Source of the DNA: CAIZGX01 sp964511555
Lineage (GTDB): Bacteria > Bacteroidota > Bacteroidia > Flavobacteriales_D > Sanyastnellaceae
Direction of reading: 5' to 3'
Length of the DNA stretch: 64,000 nt
Assembly (NCBI GenBank): GCA_964511555.1
Contig: CAZEFR010000003.1
Coordinates: 1 to 64,000, forward strand
In this document: piece by piece, positions 26,079-36,800 of the stretch
Layout of the letters: the number at the start of each line of letters is the position of its first letter
How positions within the stretch are numbered: position 1 is the stretch's first letter
The notes under the pieces: model-generated
What the model was told of the DNA's origin: nothing
What the model saw: only the letters and a program-made list of their open reading frames with translations
Database searches by the model: none
Program-made: the position numbers and the translations under genes

Positions 26079-29000
26079 TTAATTCGCTTCTTTCTTACCA
26101 AACAATCTACGCATATCCACTACAATCGGTGTTGCAATGAACAAGGTAGAGTATACCCCACTAATTACCCCAATGATCATTGCGAACACGAATCCACGAA
26201 TATCATCGCTACCGAAGATGAACATAACACCTAAGGTCAATAACACCGTCATAGACGTGTTAATTGAACGTCCAAGCGTACTGTTCAATGCATCGTTGAT
26301 CGTAGATTTCAATTCTGGGTTACGACGCTCGCGGAAGTATTCACGAATACGGTCAAAGATTACAACGGTATCGTTGATCGAGTAACCGATTACAGTTAAG
26401 ATTGCCGCAATGAAGTTCTGATTCACTTCCAATGTAAATGGAACCAAACCATTCAACAAGGTGAACGCGCAGATTACCATCAACGCATCGTGGAACAATG
26501 CCACGGTAGCACCTACAGCAAAGTCAATCTTACGGAAGCGGAACACCACATAGATACCTACAAGAAGCAGGGTAAGGATTGCAGCCCATAACGCCTCTTC
26601 TCTAAAGTCGTCACTCATAGAAGCATCTACTTTGTACGACGTGGTAATTTCATGTTTTCCAACTTTTTCCAACGCATTGTCAACGTCTGTTTGCACGCGT
26701 TGCGCAACATCGGTAGAATTGTCGTTGATTAAGTAGTTCGTTGTGATTTTCAATTCGTTTCCTGCAGTACCAATGGCTTGAACAGTGCTTGCCGCAGCAT
26801 TTCCATTTTCAACCAATGAGCTTGAAAGAGCGCTACGAACAGCCTCTGGATCTACTTTCTCTTCGTACTTCACTTTGAATGAAGTTCCTCCAACAAAGTC
26901 AACACCCATGTTGAATCCACGAGTGCTCCAAGAAACCGCACCTGCAATCAAAATAGTAGCAGAAATACCGTAATATAAGAAGCGCTTCGTCACGAAGTCA
27001 TAGTTCATTTTCGTGAACCAATTCTTAGTAATGTTACTGTAAAACGTAATTTCTTTTTTGCTGTCTAAACGCTTGTAAAGAATCAAACGAGAGATAACAA
27101 TTGCAGTAAACAGCGTTGTGAAGATACCAATGATCAACGTGGTTGCGAAACCTTTCATAGGACCAGTTCCAACTACCAACAAGACTAGACCAGAAATCAA
27201 AGTGGTCATGTTACCATCCAGGATCGCGCTAATCGCTTTCTTGAATCCGTCTACCATAGCCACAGATACGGGCTTGCCCAAACGCAACTCTTCTTTCACA
27301 CGTTCGTAAATCAATACGTTCGCATCTACCGCCATACCCATGGTTAACACGATACCCGCGATACCAGGAAGAGTTAATGTTCCACCCAATGATACAAGTG
27401 CACCAATCAAGAAGAATAAGTTGGCAACCAAAGCAACGTTTGCTGCCCAACCCGCCCAAGCGTAGTAGAACATCATGTAAAGAAGAATTACAATGAACGC
27501 CGCAACGAAAGACCAAATACCTGCTTTGATATTCTCATCTCCAAGGCTTGGACCAACAACAACTTCATCGATAATCTTCGCTGGAGCAGGTAAAGATCCT
27601 GCTTTCAACAATCCCGCTAAGTCTTTAGCTTCTAAAATTTGCTTGTCACGATTGTCACCAGAACCAAATGTGATTACTGATTTTCCATTTGGAATTTCTT
27701 CGTTTACAGACGGTGCAGAATAAACCAAGTTGTCCATTACTACAGCAACAGCGCGGTTGTTATCTGCCGCATTCTTCGCTGTCATTTCCTTCCACTTCGG
27801 TGCTCCTACATCAGGACTCATGGTCATTTCAACCACAACACCACCTTTGATTGGGTCGAAATCTTGACGAGCATCAACAATCGACTTTCCATCAAGCGGC
27901 GCACGGCCGTTTAATTCATCAGATTTAATAGCATAAAGAACTGCAATTCCTTTTTCTGGCTTAGCACCCCACATCAAACGTAAGTCTTTTGGGAACATGC
28001 TCTTCGCCATGTCTGAATTAAAGATACGGTCTACAGCTTCCATGTCTGAAACACGCGCAGTACCTGCAATTGCAGAAGGAACAGATTGATTATCGGTTGG
28101 AATGTTCGGGCCGAAAATTGCGAATAACGGATATTTGCGCTTCTTCTCGTCTTCTGTCAATTGGTCATCAGGCTTCACAGCCGGAGCAGTTGAAGTAGAA
28201 TCTTTCTTCGCGGTGTCTTGAACAGGCGCATACAATTCAGGAGCTTGAATTTTTCCTAACGCTGTGTTCAAGTCAATCATTGCTTGCGCAATTTCTACGT
28301 TGAAGTAAGTATTCCAAAACTCAAGGTTTGCAGTGCTCTTCAAGTTTTTACGAACACGTTCTTGGTCTGTAACACCTGGTAATTCAACAACAATACGACT
28401 TGTCAACGATTGCTTTTGAACGTTTGGTGAAGTCACACCAAATTGGTCAATACGCTTACGAATAATGTTCTCAGTGTTGTCAATCGCGTCGTTCGCTTCT
28501 TTGCGTAAAATTTTAATCACATCTTCATCAGACATGTTCGCTTTGAACTTGTCTTGATTGGTTTGATTGCTGAACTTCCTCCACAATTGTCCTTGCGCGC
28601 CAGACTTTTTCCACTCTTCTTCAAAAAGCGTAAGGAAATCAGCCGTGCTATTCAATTGTGCCTTTTTTGCATTATCAATAGTTGAAAGAAACGTAGGATC
28701 TGTGCTGTAATCGCTTAATGAAAGAAGAAGGTCTGGGATAGACACCTCAAGGGTAACACTCATACCACCTTTCAAGTCAAGACCTAACGCCAACTCATGT
28801 GATTTCAAATAGCTGTAGCTGTAACCCATCAATGGGAAAGCCACTGCATCTGCACTGTCGCGAAGTGCTTTGTTATATTTCGAAGTGAACAATTCTTCAC
28901 GCTTCGTGTCAAAGTTCGACTTAACAAAAGCATCAATACTTCCATGACGCATGGTGATGATGCTATCGCGATAAGCTTCAAATCCAGCTCCACGAAGAGA

Positions 29001-29192
29001 ATCTGCAACAACCATAGTGTCGCCATAGTTCTTCAACAATTCTCCTTTCACCAAATCTTCTGTGATGGACTCATCAACAGCCTGAAACACCACGCTCTCG
29101 TAGCTTTTAGAAATAAAACTAAAAGATAAAAGGTAGGCAACTGATAAGGTTAAAAGGATAATAAAAATCCAGAGTAGTGATCTATTTTGCAT
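26079..29192 (-). CDS. secDF: fused protein-export membrane protein SecDF
   Basis: A 1037-residue SecD-SecF fusion. The SecD part has a long periplasmic domain with LGLDLKGGMSVTLEV (about residue 140) and membrane motifs AGIVLTMGMAVDANVLIYERVKEE and RLGKPVSVA. The SecF part follows from about residue 720 with MGVDFVGGTSFKVKY and the second proton-path motif TVIGYSINDTVVIFDRIREYF. It uses the proton (or sodium) gradient to pull proteins out of the SecYEG channel on the periplasmic side. The fusion is normal for Bacteroidota; about 350 residues of the SecD periplasmic region are larger than in E. coli. It is a single-gene unit with its own promoter and terminator. Confidence 0.97.
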   Translation of the reverse strand: MQNRSLLWIFIILLTLSVAYLLSFSFISKSYESVVFQAVDESITEDLVKGELLKNYGDTMVVADSLRGAGFEAYRDSIITMRHGSIDAFVKSNFDTKREELFTSKYNKALRDSADAVAFPLMGYSYSYLKSHELALGLDLKGGMSVTLEVSIPDLLLSLSDYSTDPTFLSTIDNAKKAQLNSTADFLTLFEEEWKKSGAQGQLWRKFSNQTNQDKFKANMSDEDVIKILRKEANDAIDNTENIIRKRIDQFGVTSPNVQKQSLTSRIVVELPGVTDQERVRKNLKSTANLEFWNTYFNVEIAQAMIDLNTALGKIQAPELYAPVQDTAKKDSTSTAPAVKPDDQLTEDEKKRKYPLFAIFGPNIPTDNQSVPSAIAGTARVSDMEAVDRIFNSDMAKSMFPKDLRLMWGAKPEKGIAVLYAIKSDELNGRAPLDGKSIVDARQDFDPIKGGVVVEMTMSPDVGAPKWKEMTAKNAADNNRAVAVVMDNLVYSAPSVNEEIPNGKSVITFGSGDNRDKQILEAKDLAGLLKAGSLPAPAKIIDEVVVGPSLGDENIKAGIWSFVAAFIVILLYMMFYYAWAGWAANVALVANLFFLIGALVSLGGTLTLPGIAGIVLTMGMAVDANVLIYERVKEELRLGKPVSVAMVDGFKKAISAILDGNMTTLISGLVLLVVGTGPMKGFATTLIIGIFTTLFTAIVISRLILYKRLDSKKEITFYSNITKNWFTKMNYDFVTKRFLYYGISATILIAGAVSWSTRGFNMGVDFVGGTSFKVKYEEKVDPEAVRSALSSSLVENGNAAASTVQAIGTAGNELKITTNYLINDNSTDVAQRVQTDVDNALEKVGKHEITTSYKVDASMSDDFREEALWAAILTLLLVGIYVVFRFRKIDFAVGATVALFHDALMVICAFTLLNGLVPFTLEVNQNFIAAILTVIGYSINDTVVIFDRIREYFRERRNPELKSTINDALNSTLGRSINTSMTVLLTLGVMFIFGSDDIRGFVFAMIIGVISGVYSTLFIATPIVVDMRRLFGKKEAN

Positions 29193-29228
29193 GTAAATTC
29201 AATATTGGTCAACACATTTTAAGGGTTG

Positions 29229-29236
29229 CAAATATA
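29229..29236 (-). promoter_or_regulatory. -7 box TATATTTG of secDF
   Basis: Exact TAnnTTTG match, 36 bases before the secDF ATG. The sequence from the box onward, ATTTGCAACCCTT, is identical to that of the rpmB promoter at 29580-29587. Confidence 0.55.
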
Positions 29237-29262
29237 AGGAAATTGAGAGAAATTGAAGCTTC

Positions 29263-29296
29263 TACAACAAAAAAGGTTGAGCGAACTCAACCTTTT
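29263..29296 (-). terminator. rho-independent terminator of rpmB
   Basis: AAAAGGTTGAG (29271-29281) and CTCAACCTTTT (29286-29296) are exact reverse complements with loop CGAA. On the minus strand a T-rich tail (TTTTTTGTTG) follows. It sits 20 bases after the L28 stop codon. Confidence 0.9.
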
Positions 29297-29316
29297 CCAA
29301 TTTCGATGTAATAAAT

Positions 29317-29550
29317 TTATCCGATTCCGTTTTCTTTCGCTCTTTTCATTGCCGCGGCTAAACCAATTTTGTTAATGGTTTTCATTCCCTTCGGAGTAAC
29401 ACGCAATTGAACCCAACGGCTTTCTTCAGCCAACCAAAAACGCTTGTACTGCAGGTTTGGATAAAACTTTCTACGCGTTTTAATATTTGAGTGGGAAACA
29501 CGGTTTCCTGTTATAGTCTTCTTTCCAGTAATTTGACAAATGCGTGGCAT
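29317..29550 (-). CDS. rpmB: 50S ribosomal protein L28
   Basis: A 77-residue L28 protein: MPRICQITGKKTITGNRVSH at the N-terminus with the usual SHSNIKTRRKFYPNLQ, and KGMKTINKIGLAAAMKRAKE at the C-terminus. It is a structural protein of the large ribosomal subunit. No zinc-binding cysteine set is present beyond Cys5, so it is the zinc-free form. L33 is usually next to it in many bacteria but is not here. It stands alone with its own promoter and terminator. Confidence 0.97.
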   Translation of the reverse strand: MPRICQITGKKTITGNRVSHSNIKTRRKFYPNLQYKRFWLAEESRWVQLRVTPKGMKTINKIGLAAAMKRAKENGIG

Positions 29551-29579
29551 AAGAATGAGTTTTTGTGAATAAAGGGTTG

Positions 29580-29587
29580 CAAATGTA
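29580..29587 (-). promoter_or_regulatory. -7 box TACATTTG of rpmB
   Basis: Exact TAnnTTTG match 29 bases before the L28 ATG. It is followed by GCAACCCTTTATTC, nearly the same initial transcribed sequence as secDF. Confidence 0.55.
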
Positions 29588-29612
29588 ATAACTTTTTTAA
29601 CAAATCCAATTT

Positions 29613-30857
29613 TTACTTTTGAATTTCTTTGATTAAAAGCATGAAAGCCGCGTCAGACGCCATTTCCCTATTGCGTGTTCGGTTCTTTCCAAACTTCAAC
29701 TTCTTAACAATCGTTGCTTTTTCCGACGATAACGCAACGAAAATAGTTCCTACGCCATGCGTTTCATCGCCGCCTTCGGGGCCGGCCCAACCTGTAGACG
29801 ACAACGCGTAATCGCTGCCCGCCTTTTGTCGAGCGCCATTGGCCATTGCTGCAGCCACTTCCTCGCTTACCTCACCGAATGTAGAAATGACCTGAGGATC
29901 TACGCCCAAGGCGCTAATTTTCGATTTCTCGTGGTAAACCACCCACCCTGATTGAAAAACAAAACTTGCTCCGGGGACATCTGTAAGCTTCTGTGCCATC
30001 ATTCCTCCCGTGCAGCTTTCCGCAAAACTGACTGTCTTTTTGTTTTGTTTGAGCTGCTCTACCAAAACACTTTGAAGTGTGTCCTTTCCATATCCAAAAA
30101 TAAACTCCCCAATGAGCCCTTCAAGTTCAGCCTCTTTTCTGCGTATTCGCTCTGTTAGCACGCTTTCTTCAGCACCGCCGTATATAGACATGCGCAGCTT
30201 TACCATTCCCGGAGAGGGTAAATAAGCTAAATGAATATCCTCTGCTGCGAGTGAATTCTCCCAATCGGTGAGAATGTCGGCAATAAAACTCTCTCCTACC
30301 CCTTGGGTAAGAACTGTTCGATGCACGATGTTGGGTAATTCATATTTTTGTTGAATACGCGGAACAACCTCGTTCTCCATTAAATACTTCATTTCGTATG
30401 GCACGCCCGGCAAAGAAATGCATACGTGACCGTCTCGCTCAAACCACATTCCGTTAGCAGTACCCACCATATTCTCAAGAACAGTGCAAGCAGCAGGGAC
30501 AAGCGCCTGTTGTTCGTTCACTTTCAAAAAAGGCAATCCACGCGATTCGAAAAAAGCCTTCACGCGCAAATAACTTGGCTCATGCATGACCAATTCCGTT
30601 TGAAACAATTCACAAAGCGTGTGTTTAGTTATATCGTCTTTCGTAGGACCTAATCCGCCAGTTACCACCACCACCTCAGCCTTTCTCAGAGCATTATCTA
30701 TTTCATTGAAAATGATCGGGCCTTTATCCGAAATACTGTGCGAGGAGTCTACCGCTATTCCGAAACTATTAAGATACTGACCCATCCACGCTGCATTCGT
30801 GTTAATGGTCTGTCCTATCAGTAGTTCGTCTCCTATGTTTATGATAATTGCTTTCAT
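29613..30857 (-). CDS. cinA: CinA-family nicotinamide-nucleotide amidohydrolase
   Basis: A 414-residue two-domain CinA. The N-terminal MoaB-like/COG1058 domain (IINIGDELLIGQTINTNAAW, VVVTGGLGPTKDDITKHTL) is followed by the C-terminal PncC-like amidase (KKTVSFAESCTGGMMAQKLT, ALSSTGWAGPEGG). The enzyme deamidates NMN in the pyridine nucleotide salvage route, with ADP-ribose pyrophosphatase activity known for the N-domain in homologues. Full length, and both active-site regions look intact. Divergent from the T9SS gene at 30930. Confidence 0.93.
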   Translation of the reverse strand: MKAIIINIGDELLIGQTINTNAAWMGQYLNSFGIAVDSSHSISDKGPIIFNEIDNALRKAEVVVVTGGLGPTKDDITKHTLCELFQTELVMHEPSYLRVKAFFESRGLPFLKVNEQQALVPAACTVLENMVGTANGMWFERDGHVCISLPGVPYEMKYLMENEVVPRIQQKYELPNIVHRTVLTQGVGESFIADILTDWENSLAAEDIHLAYLPSPGMVKLRMSIYGGAEESVLTERIRRKEAELEGLIGEFIFGYGKDTLQSVLVEQLKQNKKTVSFAESCTGGMMAQKLTDVPGASFVFQSGWVVYHEKSKISALGVDPQVISTFGEVSEEVAAAMANGARQKAGSDYALSSTGWAGPEGGDETHGVGTIFVALSSEKATIVKKLKFGKNRTRNREMASDAAFMLLIKEIQK

Positions 30858-30929
30858 TTTCTTTTTTTCGTGGTTTCAGGAATGAAAACCATTTTTCGCT
30901 AAATTAGTTCGCTAATCTAAACTACTACT

Positions 30930-32765
30930 ATGAAAAGACTTTACTTTGCCTTAGCTATGGGTGTTGCTTTCAGCGCAAGTGCTCAGCAAATTCCAACTAA
31001 ACTATCGGCCTCGCAAAACAAGGCCGCTAAATTCAACCCTTACACCAACACCACTGTTGGCAATACTCCTTCACAACAATCGAAAGCTCCTTATGCTAAT
31101 TCTGCAGCAAAAAGCATGATTCAAGTGGAAGAATATGTGGGCACGACTATTTACGATTTACAGACGAACAACAGTATCCAAAACCGCATCATTGCAGATG
31201 ACGCAGGTGTTGCTGCATGTTTTACTTTCAGCGCAACCAACTCTTCCGGTTCATTCCCTGACCGCGGAACAGGTTACAACCACCGCACAGCAGGCGCTTG
31301 GCAAGATGACATTACGCAGCGTGTGGAAAGCATGCGTACCGGTTGGACGTCTCTTATTCACCCTTCAAACGGGTCTGAAATTTTAATGAACCACAGCGGA
31401 ACAGGCGGAATCAAAGTATGGACTCGTGCTGCCGTTGGAACAGGAAACTGGGTTAACTCTGTCGTACCTAACCCCTCTGAGTTTTCAATGTTTTGGCCAC
31501 GCGCTACATCTGGCGGTGCAGACGGAAACAGCATTCACATGATCTGCTTGTCAGATCCGAACGCGGGTGCATACACAAACGGCATGACAGGTGCGCTTTT
31601 ATACCACCGTTCAACAGACGGTGGAGCCAATTGGGACCTTACTGAAGTATTACTTCCTGGAGAAGAAAACACTTCTTTGGTCAATGGCTTTTCAGCTGAC
31701 ACCTACGCTATTCACGCGCGCGGAAACAAAATAGCAATCGCTACTTTCGGAGACCTTCAAGATTCTTATATCTGGATTTCAAATGACAACGGAAGCAATT
31801 GGACACGCAGTACTATTTGGGATTTTCCTATTGATAACTACTCAATTGATGTAGGCACAGACATTGAACTTGACGGTGTACAAGATACTGTCCTATCTAC
31901 AGACGGCGCTGGTGCCGTTTTCATTGATGCAAGCGGAACAGCGCACGCAGCTTTTGGAACCATGTTCTACACAGACGACCTTGGGGTTATTGATTCCGTT
32001 TATAGTTACTTCCCATTAGCGGGTAGCATTGCATATTGGAATGAAGGCATGGAAGACCCTGCAAATGACGTTCTAGAAATTGGAGTTTCCATAGACATTG
32101 ACCCTTCGGCTCCAGCCTCTATTACTGAAGTTGGACAATACGGAAATAGTGGTGTAGCCTCTCATCCGCAACTTGCCGAGGCCGCAGATGGAACCATCTT
32201 CTGTTCATACCAAGCGGTTAACGAAGCCTACTACAACGGTACTGAATACTTAAGACATATCTATGCTGTGAAATCAGATGATGGTGGGGCCAATTGGTCT
32301 GAACCGTCCGACATTACACCAGATATTGAAGAAGACGGCTATGAATACGTATACGCCTCTATGGCGCCTGATGCTTACGGCGATAAAATTCACTTGATTG
32401 TGCAACGAGATTATGAGCCTGGCATTCACGTTCAACCTGAAGACGCCGCAGATCCTATAACAGACAACGATCAAATTTATGTTTGTGTAACCCTTGACCT
32501 CGTTAGTGTTGAAGAGAACTCAATCACACAAACAGCATTAAACGTTTTCCCAAATCCAGCAACCGCTCAATTGAACATTCAACTTCCTTCGAACGAAACT
32601 GGAGTTATTCGTGTTTTCAACGCAAACGGTCAATTGGTTCGATCTTTAAACAACTTCAACAACGGCTTGGTTCAGGTTAACATTTCCGACTTTGCCAATG
32701 GTGTTTACAACGTGCAGTACCAAAACGAAAGCGAAACGCGCAATCAACTTTTCGTAAAGCAATAA
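30930..32765 (+). CDS. T9SS type A cargo protein with sialidase-like (BNR) repeats
   Basis: A 611-residue exported protein with signal peptide MKRLYFALAMGVAFSASAQQ. The middle is a predicted beta-propeller with Asp-box/BNR motifs (STDGGANWDLTEV, SNDNGSNWTRSTIW, SDDGGANWSEPSDI). The last ~75 residues form a type A sorting domain: LNVFPNPATAQLNIQLP, IRVFNANGQLVRSLNN and NGVYNVQYQNES. It is probably surface-attached or released through T9SS. BNR repeats alone do not prove sialidase activity, and no catalytic Arg triad was identified. A strong terminator follows. Confidence 0.85.
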   Translation: MKRLYFALAMGVAFSASAQQIPTKLSASQNKAAKFNPYTNTTVGNTPSQQSKAPYANSAAKSMIQVEEYVGTTIYDLQTNNSIQNRIIADDAGVAACFTFSATNSSGSFPDRGTGYNHRTAGAWQDDITQRVESMRTGWTSLIHPSNGSEILMNHSGTGGIKVWTRAAVGTGNWVNSVVPNPSEFSMFWPRATSGGADGNSIHMICLSDPNAGAYTNGMTGALLYHRSTDGGANWDLTEVLLPGEENTSLVNGFSADTYAIHARGNKIAIATFGDLQDSYIWISNDNGSNWTRSTIWDFPIDNYSIDVGTDIELDGVQDTVLSTDGAGAVFIDASGTAHAAFGTMFYTDDLGVIDSVYSYFPLAGSIAYWNEGMEDPANDVLEIGVSIDIDPSAPASITEVGQYGNSGVASHPQLAEAADGTIFCSYQAVNEAYYNGTEYLRHIYAVKSDDGGANWSEPSDITPDIEEDGYEYVYASMAPDAYGDKIHLIVQRDYEPGIHVQPEDAADPITDNDQIYVCVTLDLVSVEENSITQTALNVFPNPATAQLNIQLPSNETGVIRVFNANGQLVRSLNNFNNGLVQVNISDFANGVYNVQYQNESETRNQLFVKQ

Positions 32766-32786
32766 CATTTTATTTTTATGTTGAAA

Positions 32787-32812
32787 GGGGCCGAAATTTC
32801 GGCCCTTTTTTT
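32787..32812 (+). terminator. rho-independent terminator of the BNR-repeat gene
   Basis: GGGCCGAAA/TTTCGGCCC (32788-32805) is a perfect palindrome followed by seven Ts, 22 bases after the stop codon at 32765. Confidence 0.92.
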
Positions 32813-32850
32813 ATGTTGGAACGTTTCCGCCTTTTCTTTGTTTAACTGCT

Positions 32851-33858
32851 ATGAATAGAATTGAAAACCCAGCGCTAAAGTATATACATGCCAACTTCGT
32901 TGAAGTGAAAACACCGCTAGATCAAGCGGGGCGATTCAAAAATTTTCACACCCAATTCTTGCCGAACTTCAAAGATGTAATGAAGTGGAAACGCGCAACG
33001 AATCCATTTCAAGCCGAAAAAAAAATGGGCATGAAAGGTCCTGAAGTTGCAGAAGATTTCAACTGGTTAAATGGAAATGAAGACGGTATAGTTTGGTTGG
33101 GGCACGCCTGTTTTTTCATTCGAATTAACGGGGTAAGTTTGATTACCGACCCCGTATTTGAAAAGCTATCTCCCTTTCATAAACGTTACACCTCCCTTCC
33201 TTTCCACATCAGTGAATTACCCGAAATTGACTATATACTTTTAAGTCACAATCATCGCGATCATCTCAGCGGAAAAACACTAAAAAGTATCCTAAGAAAA
33301 TCCAAAGAAGCTAAGGTGTTAACCGGACTAAAAATGGGAGCGCTTATTCGCAGTTTAACCGGTCATAAAAACATTGAAGAAGCTGGGTGGTATCAAGTTT
33401 TTTCAACTTTGAAAAACAAGTTAACCGTTTCATTTATGCCTGCTCAACATTGGGCCAAAAGAGGATTGTTTGACTACAACGAACATCTTTGGGGGGCATT
33501 CGTTATTCAGTCGGAAAACACCACGATTTACTTCAGTGGAGACACAGGCTACAATACGCATTTAAAAGAAGTCGGAGACTACTTCAACATTGATTATTGC
33601 ATCATTGGAATTGGTGCCTATCAACCCGAGTGGTTCATGAATCAAAATCACATTTCTCCCACAGATGCGCTGCGTGCAGCCCAAGAAATGCATGCGAAAA
33701 AAATGATTCCCATGCACTTTGGTTGTTTCGATCTTTCGGATGAACCTGTAATGGAACCTCTAGAGAGACTCCTGAATTATTATAAAATTAGCACGTCTTC
33801 AACACAAATTCAGGTCAAGAAAATCGGAGAGTTCGAAAAACTGAATGTTTCAGCTTAA
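32851..33858 (+). CDS. MBL-fold metallohydrolase, NAPE-PLD/UlaG-like
   Basis: A 335-residue metallo-beta-lactamase-fold protein. The metal motif HNHRDH is at residues 133-138; further ligands are in MPAQHW, YFSGDTGYN and MHFGCFDLSD. The N-terminal layout (VWLGHACFFIRINGVSLITD) and the FGCFDL end resemble the N-acylphosphatidylethanolamine phospholipase D-like group, which acts on phospholipids or related phosphodiesters. The actual substrate is unknown. There is no signal peptide, so it is probably cytoplasmic or membrane-peripheral. Its stop codon overlaps that of the convergent giant T9SS gene by four bases (TTAA). Confidence 0.87.
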   Translation: MNRIENPALKYIHANFVEVKTPLDQAGRFKNFHTQFLPNFKDVMKWKRATNPFQAEKKMGMKGPEVAEDFNWLNGNEDGIVWLGHACFFIRINGVSLITDPVFEKLSPFHKRYTSLPFHISELPEIDYILLSHNHRDHLSGKTLKSILRKSKEAKVLTGLKMGALIRSLTGHKNIEEAGWYQVFSTLKNKLTVSFMPAQHWAKRGLFDYNEHLWGAFVIQSENTTIYFSGDTGYNTHLKEVGDYFNIDYCIIGIGAYQPEWFMNQNHISPTDALRAAQEMHAKKMIPMHFGCFDLSDEPVMEPLERLLNYYKISTSSTQIQVKKIGEFEKLNVSA

Positions 33859-36800
33859 CGAACCAAAACCACCGTTCCTATTCTCTTGAATGGCTCCTCG
33901 CCAGAGTTGAACTGAATCTTAATTTCATAAACGTAAGCTCCGTCTTCTGCGAAATGGGTGCCGCCGTTTATGTCCCCTACCCAAACGTCAGTAGGATCTT
34001 CCGTATTAAAGATCAATTCTCCCCAACGATTGTAAACGCTAAAACTATAACGAGAAGTACTTGACAACCCAGTTACAACTGGCGCGAAAACATCATTGTT
34101 GCCATCTCCGTCCGGCGTGAATGAATTCGGAACGTAGACATACGAGCTTGTACTTACACTAACAGTATAACACTGAGCATCCATACAACCTCCAGCTCCA
34201 ACAACTTCAAGACATGCCTCTAACGTCTCTCCTACAGCACTCGGTAATGGGAATGTAACGTCTTGGCTTGTGAATTCTGTTCCGTCAATAGTCCAGAGGT
34301 AAGTTAAGCCACCTAAAGACATGTTGTCGAAGAAAACCGTACTTCCCGATGTCGGTTCAGCGGGAGTCCAACTGAAAGAGGCAGACGGATTTGAAACCAC
34401 ACAAACAACGTCGTTCTGTGTAATGGTTGCACTGCAGCCGGCAGCATCAGTAATCATGATGCCAATGTCTGAGCACGAATTTCCTTCAAACAAATTACTA
34501 AATGTGTTTCCGCTTCCTGCAGGGTCTCCGTCTACGTACCACACGCAGCTGCTTCCCAGTGGGGTCGAGGTGTTGGTGAAACTTACAGACAACGGTGAGC
34601 AACCTGTTGTTGCGCTCGTGGTGAAACTCGGTATTGGCAATGCGTTAATTGTAACCTGAACATCATCACTACTCAAACATCCGCTGTTATCAATAGAATA
34701 GGTAAACGTGTATGTTCCGTCTCCAAGATTAGCTGGAGAAATTTGTCCACCTGCTGTAATGGCGCCAGTGCCCGTCCAAGTTCCACCCGGGCTTGCGGCC
34801 GTTAGCGTCTGAGCTGTTGCGTTTTCACAGAATGGTCCTGCAGCCGTTATCGTTGCATTGAGATTTCCAATTACCTCAATACTTTCTGTGAAAGCTTGTG
34901 GACAAAACCCTGAAGTCGTATACGTAATGGTATAATCTCCGGCAGGGGTATTTGTATTTCCAAATGTTCCGTTTGAAGCACTCGTTATTCCAGTTCCACT
35001 CCATGTTCCTCCGGCAGTTGCTGCAGAAAGCGTTTGCGGTAAAGCATCTTGACAGAATGGGCCAGCAGGAGTAATGGTTCCATCTGGAACAGCTAAAACA
35101 ACGACATCTTGTGTATCTGAATCTGGACAAGCACCTCCGATGTTATAAGTCACTGTATATGTGTCGGGAACCAGTCCAGCTGGATTGAAACTTGCCCCGG
35201 AAACTCCCGGACCTGACCAAGTTCCACCCGCCTGAGCCGCTGTGAGTGCTACTGCAGACGCGTTATTACAAATATCGGCAATGGCATTAATGGTCGCGTC
35301 TGAATTGTTGTTTACGACTACCGTAGTAGTGAAGTCACGCGGACAGTTGCCCCCAGTGTTGTAATTGATCAAGTATGAATTTGGTGGTGTTGTTCCACTT
35401 CCAAAACTACCCGAAACAGCGTTGTTAATTCCTGTTCCACTCCAAGTACCACCGGCAGTAGCAGCGGTCAGAGTAATTGGAAGTTCTGATATACAAAACG
35501 GACCTGCAGGAGTAATTGTTCCATCTGGAACATCCCAAACAACAAAGTCTTCCGTATCTGTTGAAGGACAGAAACCACCTATTGAATAAGTTACAGTGTA
35601 GGTTCCTGGTGTTGCAGTTGCCACAGCAGGATCGAACGTTCCGTTTGTTGAATTGGTAATTCCCGTTCCCGACCATGTGCCTCCTGGCTGCAACGATGTT
35701 AATTGCACTGCCGGAATATCTGCACAATAAGGCCCTGAAGCGATAATTGTTGCATCACTTTGTGGAACAACGGTTACAACGATATCATCACTAGAAGCGC
35801 AAATTCCTGAATTCACGGTGAGCGTGTACGTCTGCGTTGTAGTCGCTGTTAATGTTGGAGAAGAAACAGTTGCACTGCTCAAATTAGTAGCAGGAGACCA
35901 AGTAAATTGCTCGGTACCTGTATTTGAATTTGTAAACGATCCAACCATAACAGTATCCACTCCTTCACAAATGCTGAAGTCAAGACCTGCAAAGGCTGCA
36001 GGAACATTCACAACTTCAATCTGAAGGCCATCTGAACCCCCACATTGGCCTGGAATACTGTAATAAATATCGTGCTGACCGGGACCAACAAGCGTTGGGT
36101 CAAAAACTGAAGTGTTACCCGATGTACTTACAATTCCGTCACCGGTCCAAGTCCCCGTAGGATCCGCGGCAATAATCGTTTGCGGACCAACATCCGAACA
36201 CAGCGGACCAATGTCGGTAATGGTTGCGTCCCCATTTCCTGCAACTGTTACCGTAAACGTAACGGGCGCCCCAATGCATGTGCCTACCGAGGGTATTGCT
36301 GTAAATGTTGAAAGTGACTGGCCAAGCGTCGGATTGTTAAGAAGAAAACTTCCAATATTACCAACCCCTGAAGCAGGTATACCAGATCCAGTGTTGTCAT
36401 TCGTCCAGTTGACAACTGTGCTAGAAGGCGTTGCACCCCAATCTACTCCAGCAAATGTTGCTCCGTCGCAATATAAATTAGAAGCTGGTTCAATTATCGT
36501 AGGACTTGGGCCCACTGTAATGGTAATTGTACTTGGCGTTCCTGTGCAGGTTCCAAGTGTTGGAGTAACAGTAATCACTGACGTGATTGACGCGGGCGTA
36601 TTGTTAACCGTTGTAAAAGAAGGTATGGTTCCAACTCCCGTTGCACCTATTCCTATTCCTGGTTGGGTGTTTGTCCAACCTAAAACTGCATTGGCAGGAG
36701 TTCCAGTGATGGTTTGAGTAGGAATTGTTGCTCCTGCGCAAACGCTGTAAGTTCCACCCGGACTCACAACAGCAGATGGCGTAGGACTAACAAGCACTTG

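Noticed and set aside
36112..36717. Open frame of 201 codons opposite the 1329-aa surface protein
   Set aside because: The low-complexity, Val/Pro-rich content mirrors the repeats on the coding strand; no signal, promoter or family was seen.
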